Shown one piece after another: positions 55,441 through 64,000 of a DNA stretch of 64,000 nucleotides. Position numbers and translations under genes: made by a program. The notes beneath the pieces are model-generated. The model was not told the origin of the DNA and did not search any database. It saw only the letters and a program-made list of their open reading frames with translations. Location of the stretch: NCBI GenBank assembly GCA_039516895.1, contig CP154437.1, positions 744,001-808,000 of the forward strand. The letters are read 5' to 3'. Numbering within the stretch: position 1 is the first letter of the stretch; each line of letters starts with the position of its first letter. Source of the stretch: Campylobacter coli. Its GTDB lineage: Bacteria; Campylobacterota; Campylobacteria; Campylobacterales; Campylobacteraceae.

Positions 55441-56841
55441 ATGAATCATATTTTAATAATAATCGATGGTATTTTAGCAAAGCATTTCTTAGAAAGGCTT
55501 TGTTTTGAAAAAGGCTTGGGGTATTTTTTTACCATAGTTTGTCAAAATGAAGAAAGCATAAATTTGGGCACAAATAACGAATATATAGAAATTCATCATT
55601 TTGATCCTACTAGCACAGCTCGCCTTGAAACTCTTATGAGTAAATCTTTTAAACAAGCTTTTATCTATATGCAAAATGAATTTGAAACTAAAAAAACTTA
55701 CGAAGCTTTGCGTTCTTTAGATACAAATTTAGAGATTGAAATAATGGATTTTTGGGGTTTGAATATCAACGATGTCCATGCAAATTTAGCCGATGCTAGA
55801 ATGACTTTGAGTCGAAGATTTATGGATTTGTTGCCTGATATTGCTTTAACGGCTTATTGTGTTGGATTGGGTGTTGGGGAAGTTATGGAGGTCAAAATTC
55901 CTGCAGGATCGATTTTTGCATACAGACATATTAGCTCCATTCAGCAAAAAAGATGGCGTATAGTGCTTATTTATAGGAATTCTAAAATTTATTTTGTTAA
56001 GCCATCTTTTGTTTTGCAGCCCAATGATAGTATTTTGATTGTAGGTGATCCTGTTGTTCTTCAAAGCATTTTTCATAATATCAGAGGCAAAGTAGGGCAA
56101 TTTCCATTACCTTTTGGAAGCAATATCTTTACTCTTATTGATATGAAAAAAATGAGTGAAGATGTGCAAGAAAGATTATTAGATACTACATTACAATTAG
56201 TTAAAAGAAGCAATGCTAAGAAATTTTTCATAAGAGTGCTCAATCCTAAGCTAGGCACTTTATACGATAGAATGAAGCAGCTTTCAGATGAGCAAGAAAG
56301 TATATTTTTTGATTTTTTTAATACGGATTTTAAAAATTTAAATTCTTTTTTAGAGAATAATGACATAGGTATTATTCTTACAGATTTTAAACATTTTGAA
56401 CAAGAGAAAAAAACTTTTTTTGAGTTGAAAATTCCTGTTTTAAAAATAGGCGAGGGGAAATTTGAAAATATTCAAAATGCTGTTATTTTAAGTGCTGATG
56501 AAACCGAACTTGAAAATAATGCAAATGTGATTACAGATCTTAGTAAGCAGCTTGATTTTGATGTTACTTTGTATTATTACAATCCTAATTTGCAAAATAC
56601 TACGGATATGGAGGAGTATTTTGGAAGTTTATCTAAACTTTATGATAAAAATATCCAGATTATCAGTAAAAATGATGAAAATCCTATTTTATCTTTATCC
56701 TACCGCGCAGATTTATTACAGTTTGTGAGTTTTGAAAAAGGGCTTTTAGATGGAGAATTTAGCAAGAGTTTAAGTACCAATCTTAATAGGCATTATTCTA
56801 AAATGAGGCAACATTATCAACTTTTCATACCTGTAGAATGA
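55441..56841 (+). CDS. TrkA-C domain protein (COG3400-like)
   Basis: A 466-residue cytoplasmic protein. The N-terminus MNHILIIIDGILAKHFLERL is a Rossmann-like start, and a TrkA-C/RCK_C-like domain with GEVMEVKIPAGSIFAYRHI and QPNDSILIVGDP occupies about residues 135-210. The C-terminal half is a second unrecognised domain ending SKMRQHYQLFIP. Proteins of this kind are thought to gate or sense ion transport, but no partner channel is adjacent. I start it at ATG 55441, with GGAG upstream; an earlier TTG would add four residues. Confidence 0.7.
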   Translation: MNHILIIIDGILAKHFLERLCFEKGLGYFFTIVCQNEESINLGTNNEYIEIHHFDPTSTARLETLMSKSFKQAFIYMQNEFETKKTYEALRSLDTNLEIEIMDFWGLNINDVHANLADARMTLSRRFMDLLPDIALTAYCVGLGVGEVMEVKIPAGSIFAYRHISSIQQKRWRIVLIYRNSKIYFVKPSFVLQPNDSILIVGDPVVLQSIFHNIRGKVGQFPLPFGSNIFTLIDMKKMSEDVQERLLDTTLQLVKRSNAKKFFIRVLNPKLGTLYDRMKQLSDEQESIFFDFFNTDFKNLNSFLENNDIGIILTDFKHFEQEKKTFFELKIPVLKIGEGKFENIQNAVILSADETELENNANVITDLSKQLDFDVTLYYYNPNLQNTTDMEEYFGSLSKLYDKNIQIISKNDENPILSLSYRADLLQFVSFEKGLLDGEFSKSLSTNLNRHYSKMRQHYQLFIPVE

Positions 56842-56920
56842 AAATCATTTAAGGCTTGCAATAAAGCGCTGTTTTTTGCGAGCTTATTTTTAGTGTTTCA
56901 AAAAAGATTTTTATTTTAAA

Positions 56921-56953
56921 TTTTCTTAGTTTTATAACCTAGAACTAAGAAAA
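56921..56953. repeat. Perfect 11 bp inverted repeat upstream of aroB
   Basis: TTTTCTTAGTT (56921-56931) and AACTAAGAAAA (56943-56953) are exact inverted arms with an 11-base spacer, ~20 bases before the aroB -10 box. It lacks a T-run directly after the right arm on the plus strand, so it may be an operator or a weak terminator for the upstream gene. Confidence 0.6.
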
Positions 56954-56971
56954 TGATTAGCCCTAATTTGC

Positions 56972-56977
56972 TAGAAT
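56972..56977 (+). promoter_or_regulatory. -10 box for aroB operon
   Basis: TTTGCTAGAAT holds TAGAAT 30 bases before the aroB ATG, just downstream of the inverted repeat. Confidence 0.5.
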
Positions 56978-57006
56978 AGATTTAATTTCAAAATAAAAGT
57001 AGAACA

Positions 57007-58062
57007 ATGCAAATAAATGTAGATTTAAAAGAAAATGCCTATAAGGTTTATATAGATGAGTTGGATAGTTTAGAATTAGATACTAAGGTTTTTATACTTT
57101 CAAATCCTAAAATTTCAGGACTTCATTTAAAAACATTATTGTCTAAAATTAAAGCTAAAGAGCTTTTTATAGCGACGATAGAAGATGGTGAAGAATATAA
57201 AAATTTAGTTACTTTGGAAAAAATTTTAAACCAAATGTTTAATTCTAAACTCAACCGAAAAAGTATACTGATAAGCTTTGGTGGTGGAGTGATTAGCGAT
57301 ATGGGTGGATTTGCCGCAAGCATTTACCAAAGAGGAATTGATTTTATCAATATCCCTACTACGCTTTTAGCTTGTGTAGATGCTGCAGTAGGTGGCAAAA
57401 CAGGGGTAAATAATGCTTTTGGGAAAAATTTAATAGGCACATTTTATCAACCTAAAGCTGTGTATTGTGAAAGTGAATTTTTAAGAACTTTAGGTAGAAG
57501 AGAATTAGCCGCAGGGATGGCTGAATTTATCAAAATGGCTGCAATGTTTGATAAAGATTTGCTTGGATTTATAGAAGCGATTGATGAAGAAAGTTTTTTA
57601 AATGCGACTTGCGAAAACGAAATTTTTACTCAAATCATTTCTAAAAGCGTGGAGCTTAAGGCAAGAGTTGTGGAGTGTGATGAAAAAGAGTCGGGCTTAA
57701 GAATGCTTTTAAATTATGGCCATACTTTTGCTCATGTGATAGAGAATTTTACAGACTATAAGCAATATTTACATGGCGAAGCAGTGGCTATTGGGATGAA
57801 TATGGCAAATCGCTTGGCTTTAAAATTAGGATTGCTAAACAAAGAAGAATGTGAAAGAATAGAGAAAATTTTACTTCAATTTAATTTACCAACGCATTAT
57901 AAAATCGAAAATATCAACGAGTTTTATGAAGCTTTTTTCATGGATAAAAAAAGCTCTAATCAAAAATTAAATTTCATTCTTGCAAATTCTTTAGGCAAGG
58001 GGATGATAAAAGATGATATTGCTAAAGAAGTGGTATTGGAAACTTTGAAAGAATTTCAATGA
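57007..58062 (+). CDS. aroB: 3-dehydroquinate synthase
   Basis: A 351-residue shikimate-pathway enzyme that converts DAHP to 3-dehydroquinate using NAD and a metal ion. Visible are [40 protein letters not shown], metal-site [12 protein letters not shown] and [10 protein letters not shown]. Length is normal. The ribosome site is weak (AGTAGAAC). The stop overlaps the mechanosensitive channel gene (ATGA), starting a run of coupled genes through the FtsH-like gene. Confidence 0.95.
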   Translation: MQINVDLKENAYKVYIDELDSLELDTKVFILSNPKISGLHLKTLLSKIKAKELFIATIEDGEEYKNLVTLEKILNQMFNSKLNRKSILISFGGGVISDMGGFAASIYQRGIDFINIPTTLLACVDAAVGGKTGVNNAFGKNLIGTFYQPKAVYCESEFLRTLGRRELAAGMAEFIKMAAMFDKDLLGFIEAIDEESFLNATCENEIFTQIISKSVELKARVVECDEKESGLRMLLNYGHTFAHVIENFTDYKQYLHGEAVAIGMNMANRLALKLGLLNKEECERIEKILLQFNLPTHYKIENINEFYEAFFMDKKSSNQKLNFILANSLGKGMIKDDIAKEVVLETLKEFQ

Positions 58063-59630
58063 GAAAAATCCTTCTTTTGCTCTGTTTTAGTCTTTTTGCT
58101 TTTGCTGATATAAATCGCACTATTATTAATAATATTAATGAAAAAATAAGCAATTTAGACACTGTTATTGGAGCCAGTATTTGGGATGTACGCTATGAAA
58201 ATTTTATCAAATACCAAGATATAAATGATGAGCTTATTATTTTAAAACTAGAATTAAAAAAAATAGAAGATGCGCATTTGCAAGATGAATTAAAACGAAA
58301 AATAGCAACTTTAGAAGAACAGCTCAATGTGCTTAAAGAATATAAAGAATTAAATTTTGCTCATAGTCTTAGTGCGCCTGAAGATATAGAAACTTTATCT
58401 AAACTTACTAATCCTTTGGCGATTATCGGAGCTTTTTCTCATATTAAAAAATTAAGAGGAGAAAAAGAAGAATATGCTTTTAAATTTAATGATTTTAAGA
58501 ATTTGGTAGAAAAAATTAGAGAAAAGAATTTAGAGCTTAAAGAATTAGTCAATCTTGAATCAAATATCGAAAATATAGAAGCATTAAAAGCATCAGATAA
58601 AAAACTTGAAGAGTTTGATCAAGCTTTAAAATTTGCTAGCGTTTCTTATTCTGTCTATGAAAAAAAGATTGATGATGAAATCACAAGAGTAAGTGCTGAA
58701 ATCAAAGCGCAAGGTTTAAGAGCGATTAATATAGTCGTAGCTATTGTTATTGTTGTAGCTATTGCTTTTATGTTAAAATTTGTTGCTAAAAAATACATAA
58801 AAGATAATGAAAGATATTATACAGCAACAAAGATTATCAATTTTATCAATCTTAATATCATTTTTCTTATTTTGCTTTTTGCCTATATAGAAAATATAAC
58901 TTATCTTGTTACTATACTTGGTTTTGCATCGGCGGGCTTGGCTATTGCCATGAAGGATATGTTTATGTCTATGCTTGGATGGTGTGTGATTGTTTTTGGT
59001 GGAAGCTTTAGAGTTGGAGATCGTGTGAAAGTTTTTCAAAATGATACTACTTATGTGGGCGATATTATAGATATTTCTTTTTTGCGTATCACTTTATATG
59101 AAGATATTACACTTGAAACTTATAGTAAAAATCGTAGAGCAGGGCGTATTGTTTTCATACCTAATAATTATGTTTTTACAAATCTAATTTCTAATTATAC
59201 TCATCATGGCATGAAAACGATTTTAGATGGTATAGATATTAGTGTTACTTTTGATTCCAATGTAGAAAAAGCGCAAGCTATAGTTGAAGAAATTGTCAAC
59301 CGCCTAGCAAAGGGTTATACTGAACTAGCTAAAAAAACAATGAAAAGACTGCAAAATGAATACAGCATAAGAAATCCTAAAGTAGAGCCTAGATTTTTCG
59401 TCTTTTTTGAACACTGGGGGATGAGAATATCTGCTTGGTATATGACAAATTCCTATGCAGCATTAATACTTCGAAGCGCTATTAGCAAAGAGATTATCAA
59501 AGAATTTAACAAGCATGAGGATATTAAAATAGCTTACCCATCTCAAAATTTATATTTAGGAAATTTAAATCAAGCCCCTTTTGGGACTCATTATAATTCT
59601 ACGCATTTTCATACAAAGGATAGTAATTGA
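58059..59630 (+). CDS. MscS-family mechanosensitive channel with large N-terminal domain
   Basis: A 523-residue protein. After a signal peptide ([14 protein letters not shown]) a ~200-residue coiled-coil periplasmic region precedes three membrane segments and the MscS pore/beta domain ([47 protein letters not shown]). It is longer than E. coli MscS (286), closer to MscK/YbdG-like members, and should release solutes under hypo-osmotic shock. It overlaps aroB by four bases and mtaB by four (TTGA). Confidence 0.9.
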   Translation: MRKILLLLCFSLFAFADINRTIINNINEKISNLDTVIGASIWDVRYENFIKYQDINDELIILKLELKKIEDAHLQDELKRKIATLEEQLNVLKEYKELNFAHSLSAPEDIETLSKLTNPLAIIGAFSHIKKLRGEKEEYAFKFNDFKNLVEKIREKNLELKELVNLESNIENIEALKASDKKLEEFDQALKFASVSYSVYEKKIDDEITRVSAEIKAQGLRAINIVVAIVIVVAIAFMLKFVAKKYIKDNERYYTATKIINFINLNIIFLILLFAYIENITYLVTILGFASAGLAIAMKDMFMSMLGWCVIVFGGSFRVGDRVKVFQNDTTYVGDIIDISFLRITLYEDITLETYSKNRRAGRIVFIPNNYVFTNLISNYTHHGMKTILDGIDISVTFDSNVEKAQAIVEEIVNRLAKGYTELAKKTMKRLQNEYSIRNPKVEPRFFVFFEHWGMRISAWYMTNSYAALILRSAISKEIIKEFNKHEDIKIAYPSQNLYLGNLNQAPFGTHYNSTHFHTKDSN

Positions 59631-60877
59631 AAGAAAAAGTTTTTTTTAAAACCTTTGGATGTCGCACTAATATATACGATACAGAACTTTTAAAAAGCTA
59701 TGTAAAAGATTATGAAATCGTAAATGATGAAGAAAAAGCACAAATCATCGTAGTAAATTCTTGTACCGTTACTAATGGTGCAGATAGTGGGATAAAATCT
59801 TATATTAACTCCATGCAAAAAAAGGGCATTAGGGTTATACTTACGGGTTGTGGTGCTGTGAGTAAAGGTAAAGAGCTTTTGGATAAAAAACAGATTTTTG
59901 GTGTGCTTGGAGCATCGAACAAGGATAAAATCAATGAATTTTTGGGTTTAAAAACAAGTTTCTATGAACTTGGAAATTTAAATTTTATCGATAAAGATAT
60001 AGTTTGTGAGTATGAAAATCACACCAAAGCCTTTGTTAAAATTCAAGAAGGCTGTGATTTTGCTTGTTCTTATTGTATTATCCCTAGTGTGCGCGGAAAA
60101 TCAAGAAGTGTTGATGAGAAGGCTTTGTTAAAGCAGGTTGAAATTTTAGGAGCAAATGGCTATAGCGAAGTGGTTTTAACAGGAACAAATATAGGCTCAT
60201 ATGGACTTAAAAATGGAACAACACTAGGCAAACTTTTGCAAAAAATGGGTCAAATTTCAGGCATAAAACGCATAAGGCTTGGTAGCCTAGAACCCGCTCA
60301 AATTGATGAGAGTTTTTTGGAAATTTTAGATGAAAAATGGATGGAGCGGCATTTGCATATAGCTTTGCAGCATACAAGCGAAAAAATGCTTCGCATTATG
60401 AGAAGAAGATCGCATACAGATAATGACTTGAAGCTTTTTAATATCATAGCTAGCAAAGGATATGCTTTGGGGACTGATTTTATCGTGGGACATCCAGGAG
60501 AAACTAAGGAGCTTTGGGATGAGGCTTTAAAGCATTTTCAAGAATTCCCACTTACTCATATCCATGCTTTTATTTTTAGCCCTAGAAACAATACACATTC
60601 AGCTACTATGAAAGATACTGTAAATGGTGCCGTGGCTAAAGAAAGATTAAACACTTTAAAGGCTATTATAGAAAACAATAATTATCAATTTAGAAAAAGG
60701 GTTAAAACTCCACTTGAAATTTTGGTTGAAAATCAAAAAGATGGTTTTTTTGAGGGTTATGATCAGTTTTTTAATAAAATAAAAATTAAAAGCAGTAAAG
60801 ATATAGCAAAAGAATGGCTAAAATTAGAGCGATATGAAGTGCAAGAAAAGCATAATTTTGCGGATTTAAAGGGCTAA
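59627..60877 (+). CDS. mtaB: tRNA t6A methylthiotransferase MtaB
   Basis: A 416-residue radical SAM enzyme of the MiaB family. The N-terminal cluster cysteines are in FGCRTN (Cys12), NSCTVT and LTGCGA; the radical SAM motif is CDFACSYC. MtaB adds a methylthio group to t6A37 in tRNAs reading ANN codons; the C-terminal TRAM domain is short. The start is TTG 59627, inside the mscS stop (TTGA), and gives the standard [15 protein letters not shown] opening. From memory this is Cj1006c. Confidence 0.88.
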   Translation: MKEKVFFKTFGCRTNIYDTELLKSYVKDYEIVNDEEKAQIIVVNSCTVTNGADSGIKSYINSMQKKGIRVILTGCGAVSKGKELLDKKQIFGVLGASNKDKINEFLGLKTSFYELGNLNFIDKDIVCEYENHTKAFVKIQEGCDFACSYCIIPSVRGKSRSVDEKALLKQVEILGANGYSEVVLTGTNIGSYGLKNGTTLGKLLQKMGQISGIKRIRLGSLEPAQIDESFLEILDEKWMERHLHIALQHTSEKMLRIMRRRSHTDNDLKLFNIIASKGYALGTDFIVGHPGETKELWDEALKHFQEFPLTHIHAFIFSPRNNTHSATMKDTVNGAVAKERLNTLKAIIENNNYQFRKRVKTPLEILVENQKDGFFEGYDQFFNKIKIKSSKDIAKEWLKLERYEVQEKHNFADLKG

Positions 60878-60879
60878 AA

Positions 60880-62484
60880 ATGAAAAATAAAAAAATTATA
60901 CTGATATCTTTTCTTATCTTGTGTTTGCTTTTTGGGATTTTATATTTTAAAAATGAACCTAAATACATAGATGAAAATCTTTACCAAAGTTTATTAAGCC
61001 AAAATTTAATCGAAAAAGCAGTGATTGACAAGGATGAAATTTGGCTTAAAGCTAAGGGTGAGAGTTATGTGATCGTAAAAGATGGTATAGATATTAAAGT
61101 GCTTTTATCAAAAGTTCCCGTGGAAATCAAAAAAGACAATACCTTATGGACATTTTTTGTTTTGTTTGTGTTTCTTATCGCACTTTTATTAAGCCTTGTT
61201 TATTTTACGCGTAAAAAGGAATTGGCTAAGTATCCTATATCTAATAAAACTCAAGCTCAAGCTTCTACTACAAATTTAGAAAGTTCTAATATAAAACCTG
61301 TGATTTCCAATATCACTTTTAATGATGTAGCGGGTGTTGATGAAGTAAAAATGGAGCTTAGCGAACTTGTGGATTTTTTGCAAAATCCCAAAAAATATAA
61401 AGAATTTGGTGTAAAAATGCCAAAGGGTGTTTTAATGATAGGACCTCCAGGGGTAGGAAAAACTTTGATTGCTAAAGCGGTTGCAGGTGAAGCAGGGGTG
61501 CCTTTTTTTTATCAAAGTGGATCAAGCTTTGTTGAAATTTATGTAGGAATGGGAGCTAAAAGAGTAAGAGAGCTTTTTTCTAGAGCTAAAATGATGGCTC
61601 CAAGTATTATTTTTATCGATGAGATTGACGCAGTGGGTAAGGCAAGGGGTGAAATGTCTAATGTCGAAAGAGATAGCACTTTAAATCAACTCTTAACTCA
61701 AATGGATGGTTTTGAAGATAATAGCGGTGTTATCGTAATTGCTGCAACTAATAAAATCGAATTAATGGATCCGGCTTTGCTTCGCTCGGGGCGTTTTGAT
61801 AGACGCATTTTTTTATCTTTGCCGGATTTTAAAGATAGGCTTAAAATTTTAGAAATTTATATGAAAAGTAAAAATAACAATATCGATTTAAATAAAATTG
61901 CAAAAGCAAGCGTAGGCTTTAGTGGTGCTGGACTTGAAACCTTGGTCAATGAGGCAGCTATCAATGCCTTAAGAAGAAATAGTGCTTTGGTGGAAGAAAG
62001 TGATTTTTACGCTGTATTAAATAAAGTACTTTTGGGAAAGAAAAAAATTCTAAGTTTTAATGATGAAGAAAAGGTTATACAAGCGACTTATCAAGCTGCG
62101 AAAGCTTTGAGTGCGTATTATTTTGATATAGGATTTGAAAAAATTACCCTTATTGAAGATCGTTTTAAAGAATATGAGCATGCCATTCGCTCAAAATCAG
62201 AACTTATCAATCGTATCAAAGTTTATTTGGCGGGTTCTAGAGCTATGGGTTTGATTTATAATGAAAGCTATACAAACTCACAGAATGATTTTTTAAAAGT
62301 TAAAGAATTGTTTGATTATATGATGAGTTTTGATATGCTTGAAGAGCCAAATTTAAGTGAAATTAAAAAGGAATTAGATGAGTTTTTATTCCCTTTAAAA
62401 GAAAAAATTTCAATGCTTGCTAAAATTTTACTCGAAAAAGAAAAAATTGAATATAGCGATGTTAAAGAAGTGATACAAATTTAA
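60880..62484 (+). CDS. Membrane AAA+ protein, FtsH-like without protease motif
   Basis: A 534-residue protein with two N-terminal membrane segments (residues ~5-22 and ~88-110) around a short periplasmic domain, then a canonical FtsH AAA+ module: [11 protein letters not shown], Walker A GPPGVGKT, the pore motif region [18 protein letters not shown], Walker [10 protein letters not shown] and the second region of homology [12 protein letters not shown]. FtsH carries HEAGH at the protease zinc site; here the matching stretch reads [12 protein letters not shown], so both zinc histidines are missing. It probably unfolds or sorts membrane proteins without cutting them. A second, active FtsH is expected elsewhere. 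From memory this is Cj1005c. Confidence 0.88.
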   Translation: MKNKKIILISFLILCLLFGILYFKNEPKYIDENLYQSLLSQNLIEKAVIDKDEIWLKAKGESYVIVKDGIDIKVLLSKVPVEIKKDNTLWTFFVLFVFLIALLLSLVYFTRKKELAKYPISNKTQAQASTTNLESSNIKPVISNITFNDVAGVDEVKMELSELVDFLQNPKKYKEFGVKMPKGVLMIGPPGVGKTLIAKAVAGEAGVPFFYQSGSSFVEIYVGMGAKRVRELFSRAKMMAPSIIFIDEIDAVGKARGEMSNVERDSTLNQLLTQMDGFEDNSGVIVIAATNKIELMDPALLRSGRFDRRIFLSLPDFKDRLKILEIYMKSKNNNIDLNKIAKASVGFSGAGLETLVNEAAINALRRNSALVEESDFYAVLNKVLLGKKKILSFNDEEKVIQATYQAAKALSAYYFDIGFEKITLIEDRFKEYEHAIRSKSELINRIKVYLAGSRAMGLIYNESYTNSQNDFLKVKELFDYMMSFDMLEEPNLSEIKKELDEFLFPLKEKISMLAKILLEKEKIEYSDVKEVIQI

Positions 62485-62516
62485 AAGCTCTAGAATTTAA
62501 TAATCCTAGAACTTTT
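62483..62516 (+). terminator. Terminator-like hairpin after the FtsH-like gene
   Basis: AAAAGCTCTAG (62483-62493) and CTAGAACTTTT (62506-62516) are inverted with one mismatch and a 12-base loop; the right arm ends in TTTT. It starts at the stop codon and closes the aroB-mscS-mtaB-FtsH-like run. Confidence 0.55.
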
Positions 62517-62577
62517 GGCTTAAAACAGATTTCTTAAAAGATATAAATTTTTATATATGGAATACTTGGACAAAATT

Positions 62578-62994
62578 TCAATCATCGTATTCTGTATATA
62601 AAATCGTACCATTAAAATCAATATGCACTTCTATATTGTTAGTAAGCTTGATTTTATAATAATTGATTTTTCTTTCGATCTCCCTAGCTTTGGTGTTAGG
62701 GAATTTGTTTTGAATAATATTTGTTAAATTTGGAGGTAGAAAATTTAAATCAAAGGGAAAGACTTTGCTTTCTATCTCTTTCCATGATCCATCACTTTCA
62801 AATTCTAATTCCGTTCCATCACTTAAATAAACTTCATAAGAATGCCTGTCTCTTTGTACTATGCCTATGGGAGCTTGAAAATTATTTTTTAAAAATTCTT
62901 TAGAAATACTTGGAAGCTCGTTAGGAGATATTATCATATCAGCGTTTAAAAAGCTAGATAAGATGGCTATAATGCCGTAAAATTTTATTTTCAA
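62578..62994 (-). CDS. Periplasmic PepSY-like protein
   Basis: A 138-residue protein with a signal peptide (MKIKFYGIIAILSSFLNA). The mature part has two tandem PepSY-like (DUF2874-type) repeats: one around LPSISKEFLKNNF to TELEFESDGSWKEI, and one around LPPNLTNIIQNKFP to EVHIDFNGTILYTE. Such proteins sit in the periplasm and are thought to bind or inhibit other proteins. It is divergent from the rhomboid gene. From memory this is Cj1004. Confidence 0.75.
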   Translation of the reverse strand: MKIKFYGIIAILSSFLNADMIISPNELPSISKEFLKNNFQAPIGIVQRDRHSYEVYLSDGTELEFESDGSWKEIESKVFPFDLNFLPPNLTNIIQNKFPNTKAREIERKINYYKIKLTNNIEVHIDFNGTILYTEYDD

Positions 62995-63092
62995 AGTTTT
63001 TCCTATTTATTATTTTACACTAAATTTTAATGAATTTATGTGAATTTTATGTGAATTTTAAGACAATAACATAAATATTTTAAAGGTTATTT

Positions 63093-63611
63093 TTGGTTGT
63101 AATTTTACTGATTCTTATAAATATTTTATTTTATTTTACAATTCCTTATGAGTATTATAGCTTACTTGGGTTAAATATTTTGTTTTTTAAAGGAGCTTAT
63201 TGGCAAATTTTAAGCTCGATGTTTATACATGGAAATTTAACCCATCTTATCTTAAATATGATAGTTTTATTTCAATTTGGTCGTATTTTAGAGCCTTATT
63301 TGGGTGCTTTTCGCTTCTTTTTGTTGTATATAATAGGTGGGATAATGTGCTCAATTTTGAGTGCCTTTTATGTATATTTTTCCTTTAATCAGCTTAGCGA
63401 AATGATTAATCTTGTAGGAGCAAGTGGGGCGATTTGTGTTTTGATGGGGTATTATGCTTTTCTTGATAAAAGTAGCACAAAAGGACTTATAGTCGCTATT
63501 TTACTAATGAGTTTTGCCCCATTACTTATGGGTGTAAATGTCGCATGGTATGGACATATTTTTGGTTTTATTTGTGGATATTTTTTAGGGAAGTTAAGGA
63601 GAAAAATTTGA
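63093..63611 (+). CDS. Rhomboid family intramembrane serine protease
   Basis: A 172-residue protein with six membrane segments. The catalytic serine is in GASGA, with the partner histidine in WYGHIFGF, and HGNLTHLILNM provides the conserved loop before TM2. It cleaves membrane-protein substrates within the bilayer; substrates are unknown. I use TTG 63093, with AAGG seven bases upstream; no in-frame ATG gives the first membrane segment. It overlaps the next gene by four bases (TTGA). From memory this is Cj1003c. Confidence 0.88.
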   Translation: MVVILLILINILFYFTIPYEYYSLLGLNILFFKGAYWQILSSMFIHGNLTHLILNMIVLFQFGRILEPYLGAFRFFLLYIIGGIMCSILSAFYVYFSFNQLSEMINLVGASGAICVLMGYYAFLDKSSTKGLIVAILLMSFAPLLMGVNVAWYGHIFGFICGYFLGKLRRKI

Positions 63612-64000
63612 AGAAAATATATATACTAAGGCATGCAAAGGCCGTTAAAAATGAGGAAGTACAAGATTTTGATAGGAAGTTAAGTAAAAGAGGTAAAGAA
63701 GATTTAGAGAAACTTTTTTATAATTTAAAATTTCATAAGATAAATTTTGATTTTATACTTTCAAGCCCATCTAAACGCACTGCTAAGACAGCTAAAAAAA
63801 TAGCCAAATTTTATAACCTTGACAAGGAAAAAATTCAATTTATAGATGAATTATATCTTGCTGATTTGTCTAAAATATATCAAATTTTACAAACTATTGA
63901 TAAGAAATATAATGAAGTTTTATTAGTAGGGCATAATCCTACTTTAATGGAACTTGGAGAATATTTAGGTTCTTTATGTTTAACTTCTTTTCCTACTTCA
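63608..64000 (+). CDS. SixA-like histidine phosphatase, 5' part
   Basis: 131 codons are visible before the window ends. It starts at TTG 63608 inside the rhomboid stop (TTGA) with MKKIYILRHAKAVKNEE, the histidine-phosphatase RHG-type motif (Arg8, His9 nucleophile), and later has SSPSKRTAKTA and LLVGHNPT (second active-site histidine). This matches SixA-type phosphohistidine phosphatases. The C-terminus lies outside the window. From memory this is Cj1002c. Confidence 0.85.
   Translation, partial: MKKIYILRHAKAVKNEEVQDFDRKLSKRGKEDLEKLFYNLKFHKINFDFILSSPSKRTAKTAKKIAKFYNLDKEKIQFIDELYLADLSKIYQILQTIDKKYNEVLLVGHNPTLMELGEYLGSLCLTSFPTS

Noticed and set aside
1-64000. Phase-variable poly-G/C tracts
   Set aside because: I saw no G or C run of eight or more; the longest G runs seen are about five, for example near 6223 and 8922.
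1-64000. CRISPR array or cas genes
   Set aside because: No regularly spaced repeats and no cas-like protein were found.

Overview
The window is a 64 kb piece of an AT-rich epsilonproteobacterial chromosome, almost certainly Campylobacter of the jejuni/coli group. Genus-typical genes support this: cmeDEF, mapA, flgP/flgQ/flgR, the fused ccsBA, the livJKHMGF cluster and a major-outer-membrane-porin fragment. From memory, gene order follows C. jejuni NCTC 11168 from about Cj1052c to Cj1002c, inverted. gyrA codon 86 is ACT (Thr), the form I associate with C. coli; species is not settled by this alone. No database search was run. Layout: 1-3503 holds the mutS2 3' end, a sirtuin, a LysE exporter and dapE. 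3513-8745 is a four-gene restriction-type cassette (nuclease-methyltransferase fusion, DUF262 protein, HEPN-type protein, HsdS-like specificity subunit) wedged between dapE and thiS. 8742-12256 is the thiazole branch of thiamine synthesis (thiS, thiF, thiG, thiH and a TenI/ThiE-like gene), translationally coupled to the cassette. 12270-15248 has an AraC regulator, a periplasmic beta-propeller protein and an MFS exporter. 15238-17414 (minus) is murG-ftsW. 17550-20755 is pycA, a small unknown gene, bpt and a gene with a C-terminal J domain. 20776-25817 (minus) is the RND pump cmeDEF. 25946-36261 carries lepA, mapA, a ComF-type gene, gyrA, flgP, flgQ, flgR, asd, a YqhA-like gene, a porin stub and a cytochrome c. 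36297-41993 is the branched-chain amino acid ABC transporter, and 42009-45724 holds ccsBA plus a small membrane protein. The stretch 45725-53388 is accessory: lipoproteins, gene fragments, a probable toxin/immunity pair and an autotransporter-type metallopeptidase pseudogene. It lies against the 3' end of a tRNA-Arg gene, and a 15 bp copy of that 3' end sits inside it at 52136. Ordinary backbone resumes at 53521: a CorA-like gene, tgt, a TrkA-C protein, aroB, an MscS channel, mtaB, a FtsH-like ATPase without the protease motif, a PepSY-like protein, a rhomboid protease and the start of a SixA-like phosphatase cut by the window end. The two parts most worth attention are the restriction cassette with its embedded DUF262-HEPN pair, and the decayed island at tRNA-Arg. 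The rest is compact operons, with many 1-4 base stop/start overlaps and short intergenic gaps carrying TATAAT-like -10 boxes.
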